Source of the DNA: Colwellia_A sp041890515
Lineage (GTDB): Bacteria; Pseudomonadota; Gammaproteobacteria; Enterobacterales; Alteromonadaceae
Assembly: GCA_041890515.1 (NCBI GenBank)
Contig: JASDWX010000035.1
Span: forward strand, 19,637 to 83,636
Reading direction: 5' to 3'
Length of the DNA: 64,000 bases
How positions within the stretch are numbered: position 1 is the stretch's first letter; every line of letters begins with the position of its first letter. Positions 19,471 through 28,236 of this stretch are shown here, in pieces. The notes under the pieces are model-generated. The model was not told the DNA's origin. It saw only the letters and a list, made by a program, of their open reading frames with translations, and did not search any database. A program made the translations under genes and the position numbers.

Positions 19471-19500
19471 AGTTTAGAGAGAAAAGTAAAGTCATGTCAA
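19471..19500 (-). promoter_or_regulatory. Sigma-70 promoter of the dcw cluster
   Basis: On the minus strand a perfect -35 TTGACA (19500-19495) is followed, after 18 bases, by -10 TAAACT (19476-19471). Predicted transcription begins near 19464, placing the MraZ boxes over the first transcribed bases. Confidence 0.65.
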
Positions 19501-19938
19501 GCAAATATTTGTTTAAATGATCTGGCGGAACACCAATAAAATTAAGGCTTTTAGCAAAGCTGATGAATTTGTGGGGTTTTGTGGATCGTCACCCCATAAT
19601 ATGGTCAAAAATTAAATTATTTGACTGTTTTTGAAGAAAATATGCTGGTTTTGGTGTCACAAGTGGATGCCCAGAAGCGTGAAACTCCTACAGCCCGCAA
19701 TTTTACTCAAAGGCAAAATTATGAACAGGTATTTTGTGATCTTTTAATATAAATTAATTTACTGTTCATATATACAAGCTACAAATAAACACTAGTAATT
19801 TTCAGACTCATGAAGTTCTTGTGATTTTTAGTTTCAGTAGGGTTAGTATTGGCTAATAACTTCCCTTCATCCATTATATATTGGTTTATAGGAATTAAGT
19901 CAGATACAAAGTGAGCTAGTTAGGATTAATTTTCTTGA
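19501..19938. other. Gene-free stretch at the left edge of the accessory island
   Basis: No open frame with a convincing start was found on either strand, and I see no tRNA and no clear terminal repeat. Base composition is strongly AT-rich. The backbone-island junction probably lies here because mraZ is the last backbone gene and the next readable genes are decayed accessory genes. Confidence 0.5.
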
Positions 19939-20525
19939 TTAAAGTGATAAAATGAATAAAGTCCAATAAGCATTGTGTGCACTATTTTTATCGACTCCCC
20001 CATCAACTATCCTCACCTCAAATCCGAGATTTTTAGCTGTATTAATAAAAACAGGAGATAATTTATAAGCAAGATTATCTTCCAAATCTTCTTTGAATGT
20101 TATTATTATTTTTCCATTGGCGCATAATAATTAAGATAACCTTTTTAAAGCCACTATTTGATCTTCAGGCGATAGAAACATTAATATAGCGGTTGCAGCT
20201 ATAAGGTCGAAGTAGGAAGTATGTTCTTGAGAAATTAAATTTGGAAGTTCATCTTCTATCCAATTAACTTTATTCAAATAATCTTTCGTTTTAGCATAAC
20301 TTATCATGTTAGATGAAAAGTCAATTGCAGTTACCTCCGCCCCCTGTGAAGCATAATATAAAGCATCACTACCACTACCACTACCAACATCTAAAACTTT
20401 AAGCCCTTGAAAATTTAAGTTGTTATCCAACTTTTGTGAATATCTTCAGTATCATAAAAATTATAACGCTTCACTAAGCTTCTATAATTGTTTTCAAAGT
20501 AGCTGCTAGGGTTGATTTTATTCAT
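19939..20525 (-). pseudogene. Class I SAM-dependent methyltransferase, broken by a frameshift and a stop
   Basis: Reading from ATG 20525 gives MNKINPSSYFENNYRSLVKR and on to about 20430, where the frame must shift by one base (an AAAA run looks one A short) to join LKVLDVGSGSGSDALYYASQ, the SAM motif I. The second frame meets an in-frame TAA at 20131-20133, after which LLCANGKIIITFKED and more codons continue to a TAA at 19939. Motif spacing and the DLIAATAILMFLSPEDQ block are typical of small-molecule or protein class I methyltransferases. The start overlaps the preceding SLATT gene by ATGA. With two lesions the gene is probably dead. Confidence 0.75.
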
Positions 20526-21029
20526 TCATTTATATCAATATCGAAAGGAACTCTTTTCATATTTTTCATGAGTAAGCTTGCTTCATTAAAATCTTTATCT
20601 GAAGGTTCTTCAGAGCCATACTTAGCTGTTTCAAACATTTCTTCCAACGATCTTAATAAATATTTTTTTTCATCTGATGTGATATGTGGATTATTTCCCC
20701 TACGAGCTTTTTGGGCAATACTGGCATAAAGGCTTCTTGCATACTTATGAGAAAGAATTACTTTTTTAAACTTTTGAGCTGGTCCTATCAATGTTAAAAA
20801 TAAAGCACCTAAACTGCCAACTAGTAAAATAGTAGCTAAGTAATTTACCCAAGGGCAGAATAAAGGCACTACCAATTGGTATCAAAATAAAAATGGCAAC
20901 TATAGCATCTATCCAAAAAGCTTTACGCTCCGATTTTCTTGAAGAAATTAAATGTGCCATTGCATTATGTCTAGCTCTAACCCATATATCACCGAATTTT
21001 TGTTTTTCTCTTTCTGTGAATTCTTCCAT
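20522..21029 (-). pseudogene. SLATT-domain two-helix membrane protein, frameshifted
   Basis: Frame one, from ATG 21029 (AGGA eight bases upstream), gives an N-terminal helix, RARHNAMAHLISSRKSERK and a first membrane segment. Frame two, entered by a +1 shift within 20835-20875, gives a second membrane segment and the HKYARSLYASIAQKARRG helix, ending at 20522. Two membrane helices followed by a Tyr/Arg-rich cytoplasmic helix match the SLATT superfamily, membrane effectors predicted to make pores in nucleotide-signalling defence systems. It starts 15 bp after dndA on the same strand. Frameshift by decay is likely; programmed shifting is possible but unproven. Confidence 0.6.
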
Positions 21030-21044
21030 CAATATTTCCTTATA

Positions 21045-22169
21045 TTATAATAATGCTAATAAACGTTTTGAGATAATATCTGTTGGTATAGTCTCGTTAA
21101 AGTGGCTCCACGACATTCTAATAGAACCATTCATCCTATCTTCATTCAAACCCATAGAAGAAAGAACATGTGAAGGCTTGTAGCTATTAGATGTACATGC
21201 TGAGCCATTTGAAACAGCAACAACCCCTTTAAGAACAACCATCGCAGCTTCGGAATTTATTCCGGGGATTGAAAAGTTCAAAACAAATGGAGATGTGTTT
21301 ACTCCATTATATTCAGCACCCATTGTATCAAGTGTATTAATAAGTCCGTTTTTTAAATTTAAAGCATGCTCTTGCCACTTCTTTGAATTTTTTACAGCTA
21401 ATTCACATGCTAGACCAAATCCTGCAATTAACTGTACAGGCAATGTTCCTGGCCTAAGCCCTTTTTCTTGTCCCCCTCCAAATTGAAGTGGTTTTAACGG
21501 TGGTCTTTCGAATCCTCTTTTTCTCATGATTAATGCACCAACACCTTTTGGAGCATAAACTTTATGGCCACTGGCACTGATTAAATCAATTCTTTTATTT
21601 AGTAATTCGTTACTCAATTTACCAAAGCTTTGTGCTGCGTCTACATGAAAATACGCACTAGATGAGGCTAGAACTTTACAAACTTCAGTAATAGGTTGAA
21701 TACAACCAGTTTCATTATTTACATGCATAATAGATACTAACAAAGTATCTTCACGAATTAATTCAGCTACATCGGCAGGGTTGATTACACCACTTTCATC
21801 AACTTCAATGTAAGAAACTTCAAACCCATTCTTAACTAAATGCTCAATTGGCTCTAATACTGCTTTATGTTCTATTTTGGTCGTTATAATGTGTCTTCTA
21901 TTCTGTTGGATACCATTTTGCAACAACCCCAAAATAGCGATGTTATTACTCTCTGTTGCACCACTAGTAAAAATCACTTCAGACTTATCAGCATCTACAA
22001 CATTTGCAACTTGCGCTCTTGCTTTCTCTAAAGTTTTTTTAGCTTCAACGCCAAATTCATGTGTTCTACTTCCGGAATTCCCATATTCTTCAACCATTAG
22101 CCGATAAACTAAATCAGCTACGGGTTTTAGTACAGGGGTTGTAGCATTTGAATCAAGATAGGTAGTCAT
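21045..22169 (-). CDS. dndA: Cysteine desulfurase DndA
   Basis: DndA takes sulfur from cysteine through a PLP enzyme and passes it to DndC for DNA phosphorothioation. The start at 22169 (MTTYLDSNATTPV) has GGA upstream and gives 374 aa. HVDAAQSFGK, the PLP lysine K203 in SASGHKVYAPKG, and the sulfur-carrying C325 in SNGSACTSNSYKPSH are present. It is IscS/NifS-like. It is transcribed divergently from dndBCDE, with a palindrome in the shared promoter. Two decayed genes follow it on the same strand. Confidence 0.93.
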   Translation of the reverse strand: MTTYLDSNATTPVLKPVADLVYRLMVEEYGNSGSRTHEFGVEAKKTLEKARAQVANVVDADKSEVIFTSGATESNNIAILGLLQNGIQQNRRHIITTKIEHKAVLEPIEHLVKNGFEVSYIEVDESGVINPADVAELIREDTLLVSIMHVNNETGCIQPITEVCKVLASSSAYFHVDAAQSFGKLSNELLNKRIDLISASGHKVYAPKGVGALIMRKRGFERPPLKPLQFGGGQEKGLRPGTLPVQLIAGFGLACELAVKNSKKWQEHALNLKNGLINTLDTMGAEYNGVNTSPFVLNFSIPGINSEAAMVVLKGVVAVSNGSACTSNSYKPSHVLSSMGLNEDRMNGSIRMSWSHFNETIPTDIISKRLLALL

Positions 22170-22223
22170 TAAAAATTCCGTATTGAAAAAGTTAAACACA
22201 AGACATAGAAACTATATTTGTGT

Positions 22224-22252
22224 ATGATACGCTAAAAAGTTCGTACGAACAA
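22224..22252 (-). promoter_or_regulatory. dndA promoter overlapped by the palindrome GTTCGTACGAAC
   Basis: On the minus strand TTGTTC (22252-22247), a 17 base spacer and TATCAT (22229-22224) form a plausible sigma-70 promoter for dndA. A perfect 12 bp palindrome GTTCGTACGAAC (22239-22250) covers the -35 edge and spacer, as an operator would. It lies in the 127 bp shared by divergent dndA and dndB. DndB is a known regulator of dnd transcription and is a natural candidate to bind here (inference). Confidence 0.55.
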
Positions 22253-22296
22253 AAACAAAAAACCACGAACAAAATATTTATCAACCAAAGCGAATT

Positions 22297-23385
22297 ATGA
22301 ATTCAATAATCTCCGGCACGTCATTCCCAGCAATTAAAGGTACTCAAGCAAACTCTGAGTATTATACAGTTATGTGTCCTTTAAAAAGGCTAAAAAAAAT
22401 ATTTACTTTAGATGAGTCTCAATTTTCAGTAAATAAAAGAGCACAAAGGTTAATAAATGAAGCACGCATTCCTGAAATAACTAATTATATTCTCGATCAA
22501 AGAGAAAAATATGTTTTTTCTTCTATCACTGCATGTATTGATGGTAACTGTGAATTTGTCTCAATCGGTGATTCTAAGCATGAGCAACGAATTGGTACCT
22601 TGATAATTGATGAAGATGCCGAAATCTACATTACAGATGGTCAACATCGTAATGCTGCAATTTTAGAGGCTTTGAAAGAAGACCCATCATTAGCCAATGA
22701 AACAATATCAGTCGTGTTTTTCGCAAACAAGACCTTAGATGAAAGACAGAAAATATTTAAAGACCTTAATTACTACTCAGTAAAAACAGATGGCTCATTA
22801 AGTATTACATATGATGACAAGCCTGATGCAATAGTCTCTAAAACAATTATTTTAGAAAGCCAACGTTTAACAAAATTGGTTCATATGGAAACTAGCAACT
22901 TAGGCTCTCGATCAAAGAAATTAATAAGTCACAGTGCAGTTAATAGAGCGACAAAGCTCCTATGTGGCACCATCAACTATGACAACTATAAGAAATTTAT
23001 CCCAATAGCCGCAAGTTACTGGGAGGAAGTTATCAAAAACATCCCTGCGTGGCTTTTGGTTTGTAAAGATGAAGTGTCCGGTGGTGAGCTTAGGGATGAG
23101 TCAATTCATGCGCATTCTGTAACTTTTCAAGCTTTAGGTATTGTTGGAAGATGGTTGTTAGAAAATGATAAAAATTGGAAAAAAACCTTAAAAGAATTGA
23201 AGAAAATCAATTGGGATAAAGCCAATAAAAATTGGGAAGGTAGATGTGTCATAAATGGAAGTATGCATAATAATCCAAAAGCTGCCCAATTAACGGCAAT
23301 TAAAATTAAGTTGTTAATTGGATCTCAGTTAACAGATAAAGAACTATCGTCAGAAAATAAATTTATAGAGCACAAAAATGGATAA
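22297..23385 (+). CDS. dndB: DndB, DGQHR-domain regulator of phosphorothioation
   Basis: DndB is the non-essential regulator of the dnd system. The signature DGQHR is at residues 114-118 (EIYITDGQHRNAAIL), within a fold related to ParB/DUF262 nucleotide-binding domains. The 362 aa length is typical. The last codons overlap the dndC start by eight bases, so it heads the dndBCDE operon. Its start has only a weak ribosome-binding sequence. Confidence 0.93.
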   Translation: MNSIISGTSFPAIKGTQANSEYYTVMCPLKRLKKIFTLDESQFSVNKRAQRLINEARIPEITNYILDQREKYVFSSITACIDGNCEFVSIGDSKHEQRIGTLIIDEDAEIYITDGQHRNAAILEALKEDPSLANETISVVFFANKTLDERQKIFKDLNYYSVKTDGSLSITYDDKPDAIVSKTIILESQRLTKLVHMETSNLGSRSKKLISHSAVNRATKLLCGTINYDNYKKFIPIAASYWEEVIKNIPAWLLVCKDEVSGGELRDESIHAHSVTFQALGIVGRWLLENDKNWKKTLKELKKINWDKANKNWEGRCVINGSMHNNPKAAQLTAIKIKLLIGSQLTDKELSSENKFIEHKNG

Positions 23386-25039
23386 TACTTTAGAACAGCA
23401 GCACTCATCTGCTTTCTTAGCCAAAGGCTTAAAAGAAACTCTACGTGAATCGATTGATCATGTTAAAACACTTTATAAAAGTGACCAAATACCTTGGGTG
23501 ATTGGTTATAGTGGAGGTAAAGACTCAACAGCTATTTTGCAGTTAATTTGGTATGCATTACAAGAACTCAAAGAAGAAGGTTTGACTAATAAAAAAGTTC
23601 ATGTAATCAGTACCGACACGTTAGTTGAAAATCCAATAGTAGCTATATGGGTTGGCAAGTCGCTAAGCAAAATGTCAGAACAAGCAAAAGAACAAGACTT
23701 GCCAATTACTCCTCACCGTTTAACCCCTGAAGTTAAAGACCGATTTTGGGTTAACCTTATTGGTAAAGGATACCCTGCACCTCGTTATAAATTTAGGTGG
23801 TGTACAGATCGATTAAAAATATCTCCTTCTAATACATTCATTCAAAACATGGCAAATAAAAATGGAGAAGCTATTTTAGTGCTAGGCACGCGTAAAGCAG
23901 AAAGCACTGCTCGTGCAGCGGTGATGGATAAATTCGAAAAATCAGAAACTAATACTCGAAAAGCCTTAGGGTTAACTGAGAATGGTTCATTAGATCGTGT
24001 ATGGGTTTACACCCCTATTGCTAGTTGGAGTAATGATGATGTTTGGGTTTACCTAAATAGCGTCAAAAACCCTTGGGGCTTTCCAAATCATGATTTGATG
24101 GGCATGTATCAAGGAGCTACTGATGGTGGTGAGTGTCCATTAGTAGTAGACCAAAGCACGCAAAGTTGTGGTGACAGCAGGTTTGGTTGTTATGTTTGTA
24201 CTATGGTTTCTGAAGACAAGTCGATGAATGCCATGATCGCTAACGATGAAGAAAAAGAATGGATGTACCCACTTGTTTCTCTCCGGAATGAGATCGAAGT
24301 AAACGATTCGAACAAGCAAAAAAAGATTGAAAAACTTACTAGGGATAAAGGCAATCGTGATTTTAGGCGAATGAAAGGTAATTTAACAGTCCATATTTCT
24401 AAACATGGTGCTGATTTAGTTCCTGGTCCATACATACAAAGCTTTAGAGAACATTTACTTAAGAAAGTATTAGAAGCACAGGTTGCTGTTCAAAAATTAG
24501 GTCCCGAAGAAGTAAGAAATCTTGAGCTATTACCACTAGAAGACTTAGAAGAAATAAGACGGATCTGGCTTGAAGAGAAACATGAAGCTGAAGATAGCGT
24601 CCCCAAAATATATGAATTGGCTATAAATAAAAAATATCCTGGAAAGGCTCGTGCTCACCACCCTATTTTAAATTTAGACGTACTTCAAAAGTTAAAAAGT
24701 CATTGTACCGAGCAAGGTGATCCTGATGGATTGTTATATCAACAAATTCGTTCAGTTATGTCTATTGCCAACAAACACCGCAACCAATTACGTAGAGCAA
24801 AGCTTGCAGATGAACTAAATTCAAGCCTTGATAAAGGTGCATTTAGTACTTTATTTGAAGCAAAAAAATTTGCACTTGAGCGGGAGCGTCACCGTTTACA
24901 AATCCAGTTAAGCAATTCAACTGCTCTAACAGAAGAAGAGAAAGAAGAAATTAATACCAAAATAATTATGGTTACCAAATCAATTAAAGAAGAGGGTTTC
25001 AGTTCACTAATAATTGAAACTGAAGAGGTTCTAGACTAA
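23378..25039 (+). CDS. dndC: DndC, PAPS-reductase-like sulfurtransferase
   Basis: DndC hydrolyses ATP and carries an iron-sulfur cluster used to insert sulfur into the DNA backbone. The PP-loop SGGKDS is at residues 45-50 (VIGYSGGKDSTAIL). The candidate cluster cysteines lie in FRWCTDRLK, GGECPLVVDQ and SCGDSRFGCYVCTMVS. The N-terminal 300 residues form the PAPS-reductase domain; the remainder is helical and Glu/Lys-rich. At 553 aa it is normal. The stop overlaps the dndD ATG (TAATG). Confidence 0.95.
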   Translation: MDNTLEQQHSSAFLAKGLKETLRESIDHVKTLYKSDQIPWVIGYSGGKDSTAILQLIWYALQELKEEGLTNKKVHVISTDTLVENPIVAIWVGKSLSKMSEQAKEQDLPITPHRLTPEVKDRFWVNLIGKGYPAPRYKFRWCTDRLKISPSNTFIQNMANKNGEAILVLGTRKAESTARAAVMDKFEKSETNTRKALGLTENGSLDRVWVYTPIASWSNDDVWVYLNSVKNPWGFPNHDLMGMYQGATDGGECPLVVDQSTQSCGDSRFGCYVCTMVSEDKSMNAMIANDEEKEWMYPLVSLRNEIEVNDSNKQKKIEKLTRDKGNRDFRRMKGNLTVHISKHGADLVPGPYIQSFREHLLKKVLEAQVAVQKLGPEEVRNLELLPLEDLEEIRRIWLEEKHEAEDSVPKIYELAINKKYPGKARAHHPILNLDVLQKLKSHCTEQGDPDGLLYQQIRSVMSIANKHRNQLRRAKLADELNSSLDKGAFSTLFEAKKFALERERHRLQIQLSNSTALTEEEKEEINTKIIMVTKSIKEEGFSSLIIETEEVLD

Positions 25040-27006
25040 TGCGATTAAAACAATTAACCCTTCAAAATTTTGGTATTTATAAAGGTAATCACATAGTAGA
25101 TTTGACTGTAACTGAAGATAAACCTATTATTTTATTTGGTGCACTCAATGGTGGCGGGAAAACGACTTTCCTTGATGCTCTACAGTTAGTGCTCTATGGA
25201 AAGTTTGCAAAGTGTTCAAATAGAGGTCTTCAGTCATATAGTAAATTTTTAACTGCAACTAAAAATATATATGCAAGCGATGGCGAAGGAGTCAAACTTT
25301 CTCTTATCTTTTCGCATGCAACCGAAACATCAATAAGTGAATTTGAGATCATTCGTACTTGGAACACCAATAATGCAGAAACAGTTGATAAGGTTCAAGT
25401 TATTTGTAATGGCTTAAATGAACCCCATTTAAGCCAAAATTGGGATGAATTTGTTAATGAATTCATCCCATTGTCCTTATCCGATTTATTCTTTTTTGAT
25501 GGTGAGAAGATTGAAAATTTAGCTCACCCAGAGCGAAGTTCAGAATTAATAAGGACGGGAATCGAAAGTTTACTTGGCCTAGACTTATTAACTCAATTAC
25601 AAATAGATCTTAGTAATGTTGAGCGTAAAAGAAAAAGTGAAAACATTGATAGCTCTGTAGTTGACAAAGTTATAGCCTGTGAAGCAGAAATTGGAGAGCA
25701 GGATATCGTTGTTGCTGATATCAAAGTCGATATGGCTACTTTAGAGAAAAAGATCAGTGAATATAATATTTCCATTAATAAATCGCGACAAAAAATTAGA
25801 AACTCAGGTGCTCATTTAATTGAAGAAAGAGATAGTATTAAATTTGAATTGGGTGCAATTGAAGAGAAACTAAGATTTAATTTACAGCAAAAAGTAAAGC
25901 TTGATTCAGGAAGCGCCCCTTTAGGCTTAGTCAAAGCATTGCTAACTGAAACAGAGAATCAAATAAAATTAGAGCAAGAAATTATGAAAGCTAAGATGAT
26001 TTCAAGCGAAATTAATGAATATGAAAAAGCAGTTAAAGCAGTTCTTACTAAAGAAAATATAGCCTCATCCACAATAGGTAAAATTAATGAAACCATGTTA
26101 TCTCTTTCAAGCCAAAGAAAAGAATTAGCCAAGCAAGAGCGTTATGTTGGGTTTGAACCAGATATATTTAGCGGTTTAGATAAAAATATCAATGAAGCTG
26201 CCCAACAGAAAGTAAAACTAACTATTGATAAAGATTACTTATTGGAACAAAAAGCTCTATTTGATAAAAAGCTTGAATCAATTCCTGATTACAAAACTGT
26301 TGAGCCTTTAATTAAAGAACTCGCAGAATTAGAAGCGTATGCTAAAGATAGCAAAGCAGACTCAAAACAAAAACAAGGACTATTAGAGCAGGCAGTCGCT
26401 AAAAGTGATTTATTAAACTTACGCTATACAAACTTATTGACACAACAAAACAAAGACACCTTTGAGCAAAAACGTTCAATACAAGTTGCTGAGCATATAG
26501 TTAAATTAAAAGAGACCATGTCAGGTTTTGCAGATACGTTAGTGAGTGAAAATATTGAGTTATTGGAACAGCATATCAAGAATAAATTCATTGCATTAAT
26601 GCGCAAAGATAACTTAATTAGCGAAGTTAAAATTTGCCCTTATACCTTTGAACTTTCATTGCAAGATACAAACAACGAAGTACTGGAACCAGCCCGCCTA
26701 TCCGCAGGAGAAAGGCAACTCCTCGCAATAGCCATTTTATGGGGATTAGCAGAGGCTTCAGGGAAAGAGATACCTACTGTAATAGATACCCCTCTAGGTC
26801 GCTTAGATGGCCAGCACAGAACTAAATTAATTGATCACTATTTCCCATTGGCCAGTAGCCAAGTAATTTTACTATCAACAGATGTCGAATTTAATGGTGA
26901 ATATTACGATAAATTACATAGCCATATTTCTTGTGAATATAGTATTAACTATATTGAGCAAGCAAAAACGTCTGTAATAAGTAAGGGGTATTTTAATGTT
27001 GCATAA
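25039..27006 (+). CDS. dndD: DndD, SMC/Rad50-like ATPase of phosphorothioation
   Basis: DndD is the ATPase thought to open or nick DNA for sulfur insertion. The Walker A GALNGGGKTT is at residues 34-43, the ABC signature is LSAGERQLLAIAIL, and Walker B/D-loop IDTPLGRLDGQHR sits near 585. A long coiled coil fills about 195-500, without a clear CxxC zinc hook. The 655 aa length fits the family. It overlaps dndE by 11 bases. Confidence 0.95.
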   Translation: MRLKQLTLQNFGIYKGNHIVDLTVTEDKPIILFGALNGGGKTTFLDALQLVLYGKFAKCSNRGLQSYSKFLTATKNIYASDGEGVKLSLIFSHATETSISEFEIIRTWNTNNAETVDKVQVICNGLNEPHLSQNWDEFVNEFIPLSLSDLFFFDGEKIENLAHPERSSELIRTGIESLLGLDLLTQLQIDLSNVERKRKSENIDSSVVDKVIACEAEIGEQDIVVADIKVDMATLEKKISEYNISINKSRQKIRNSGAHLIEERDSIKFELGAIEEKLRFNLQQKVKLDSGSAPLGLVKALLTETENQIKLEQEIMKAKMISSEINEYEKAVKAVLTKENIASSTIGKINETMLSLSSQRKELAKQERYVGFEPDIFSGLDKNINEAAQQKVKLTIDKDYLLEQKALFDKKLESIPDYKTVEPLIKELAELEAYAKDSKADSKQKQGLLEQAVAKSDLLNLRYTNLLTQQNKDTFEQKRSIQVAEHIVKLKETMSGFADTLVSENIELLEQHIKNKFIALMRKDNLISEVKICPYTFELSLQDTNNEVLEPARLSAGERQLLAIAILWGLAEASGKEIPTVIDTPLGRLDGQHRTKLIDHYFPLASSQVILLSTDVEFNGEYYDKLHSHISCEYSINYIEQAKTSVISKGYFNVA

Positions 27007-27343
27007 TATCGACTCTGTAAGATTGTCTGAAAAACAAAAAACACAACTATCTCAACTCAAAAGAAAAACAGGAATTGAAAATTGGAATGTTCTCTCCCGT
27101 TGGGCTTTGTGTATGTCTTTAGCAGAAAACACTACGCCCCCAATTGAAGATATTCCATCAGACAGTAACGTTGAAATGTCTTGGAAAGTCTTTGGTGGTG
27201 AGCATGCAGATGTATACTTAGCAATACTTCGCGAAACTTATAAAAAACAAAGTGAATATTTGAATAACATTCACTTTAATGACTTTTTTAAATTGCACCT
27301 AAATAGAGGTATTAGTTACTTTTTAACTAATACCTCTATTTGA
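26996..27343 (+). CDS. dndE: DndE, small DNA-binding protein of phosphorothioation
   Basis: DndE is the short protein that completes the DndCDE modification complex; the family binds nicked DNA as a tetramer. At 115 aa with VRLSEKQKTQLSQLKRKTGIENWNVLSRWALC it matches the known N-terminus. The last codons form one arm of an 18 bp hairpin, so the stop codon lies inside the stem. Confidence 0.93.
   Translation: MLHNIDSVRLSEKQKTQLSQLKRKTGIENWNVLSRWALCMSLAENTTPPIEDIPSDSNVEMSWKVFGGEHADVYLAILRETYKKQSEYLNNIHFNDFFKLHLNRGISYFLTNTSI
27301..27341. terminator. 18 bp perfect hairpin across the dndE stop codon
   Basis: AAATAGAGGTATTAGTTA (27301-27318) pairs perfectly with 27324-27341 around a five-base loop. 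It sits between the convergent dndE and the next minus-strand gene. No long T-run follows on either strand, so it may act as a terminator, an mRNA end-protector or an antisense barrier. Confidence 0.6.
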
Positions 27344-27349
27344 TTCAAG

Positions 27350-28234
27350 CTAGTTATTGGTCAATATTCTATCTTCAAACCCTTGTAATACTTCGAATAA
27401 TAAGTTTTCTATGTAAACTATTGAAAATGCATTATTAGATTTAGCAGGTAGCTTTCGCCTATTCCCTGGCCAATTAAATATACTAGATCTTCCTTTAGGA
27501 TCTAGATATGACTTAATTTCACCTAAATCTGAACAATATGAGTCATCATATGCATTCGGAATGGAGTAATTCCAATCATTTCTAACAGTATTTGGTGTGT
27601 CGATGCTTTGCCGCTGGGTGTCCAATATATCAATTAAAAGTTCATAAAATTTTAGTTTAGTATTTGATAAGTTACTTCGAGAAATATTGGATAATATTTG
27701 TTTTAAATTTCTCCAAGTAAGATCATGTGGCATATTTTTATCTCTAGAAGAGAATCGAATTGTTATATAGTCATTTTTTGTGTCAGTAATCTCACCATAG
27801 TAATTCCCCGCATCTAATACGTTATTACCCTCACTATGTCTTAATAAGTTTTGACAATGTTCTTTTTTTAAAAAAAGATTATATTTTCCATGTAATCTTG
27901 CCAAAGCAATTGCGGAATAAAACGCAGAGTAATATAGGGTAACTAAAGTCCAAGCAATTGATAAATCAGATGATTTTATCATAACTGGATTTCTTTGTTT
28001 ACGAGCTTTTTGAAGTGAAAAGCTGAAATCTGTTGCTATCACCTCAAAATACTTATTTTCAGAGAATTTAACTTCAAACTCTTTTTCGCTCAATATTTTA
28101 ACATTTACCCCTGTACCTTCAATCAATGATTCTTTCATTGTACTGTTTGGGTGTGGCTGTTGTATGAATACCTTTTTAAAGTTTATCGAACTTAATTGGT
28201 CAGCAATTTCATTTCTTAAAAATGTAACAGGCAT
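27350..28234 (-). CDS. Hypothetical protein paired with a second DGQHR protein
   Basis: I do not recognise this 294 aa protein. The N-terminal third is mixed and polar. A hydrophobic helical stretch (about 93-118, SIAWTLVTLYYSAFYSAIALARL) is followed by an Asn/Ser-rich region, and the C-terminal part contains SIFNWPGNRRKLP. No signal peptide or catalytic motif stands out. It starts two bases after the 28237-29208 gene, so the two form one operon and may be partners. The helical bundle could recall HEPN-like folds, but the RX4-6H motif is absent. Confidence 0.75.
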   Translation of the reverse strand: MPVTFLRNEIADQLSSINFKKVFIQQPHPNSTMKESLIEGTGVNVKILSEKEFEVKFSENKYFEVIATDFSFSLQKARKQRNPVMIKSSDLSIAWTLVTLYYSAFYSAIALARLHGKYNLFLKKEHCQNLLRHSEGNNVLDAGNYYGEITDTKNDYITIRFSSRDKNMPHDLTWRNLKQILSNISRSNLSNTKLKFYELLIDILDTQRQSIDTPNTVRNDWNYSIPNAYDDSYCSDLGEIKSYLDPKGRSSIFNWPGNRRKLPAKSNNAFSIVYIENLLFEVLQGFEDRILTNN

Positions 28235-28236
28235 AA

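Noticed and set aside
20131..20430. An intact 99 aa methyltransferase
   Set aside because: Conserved sequence continues both upstream and downstream in other registers, so it is a fragment of a broken gene.
27350..28234. HEPN-type toxin
   Set aside because: A helical, hydrophobic segment is present but the RX4-6H motif is not.
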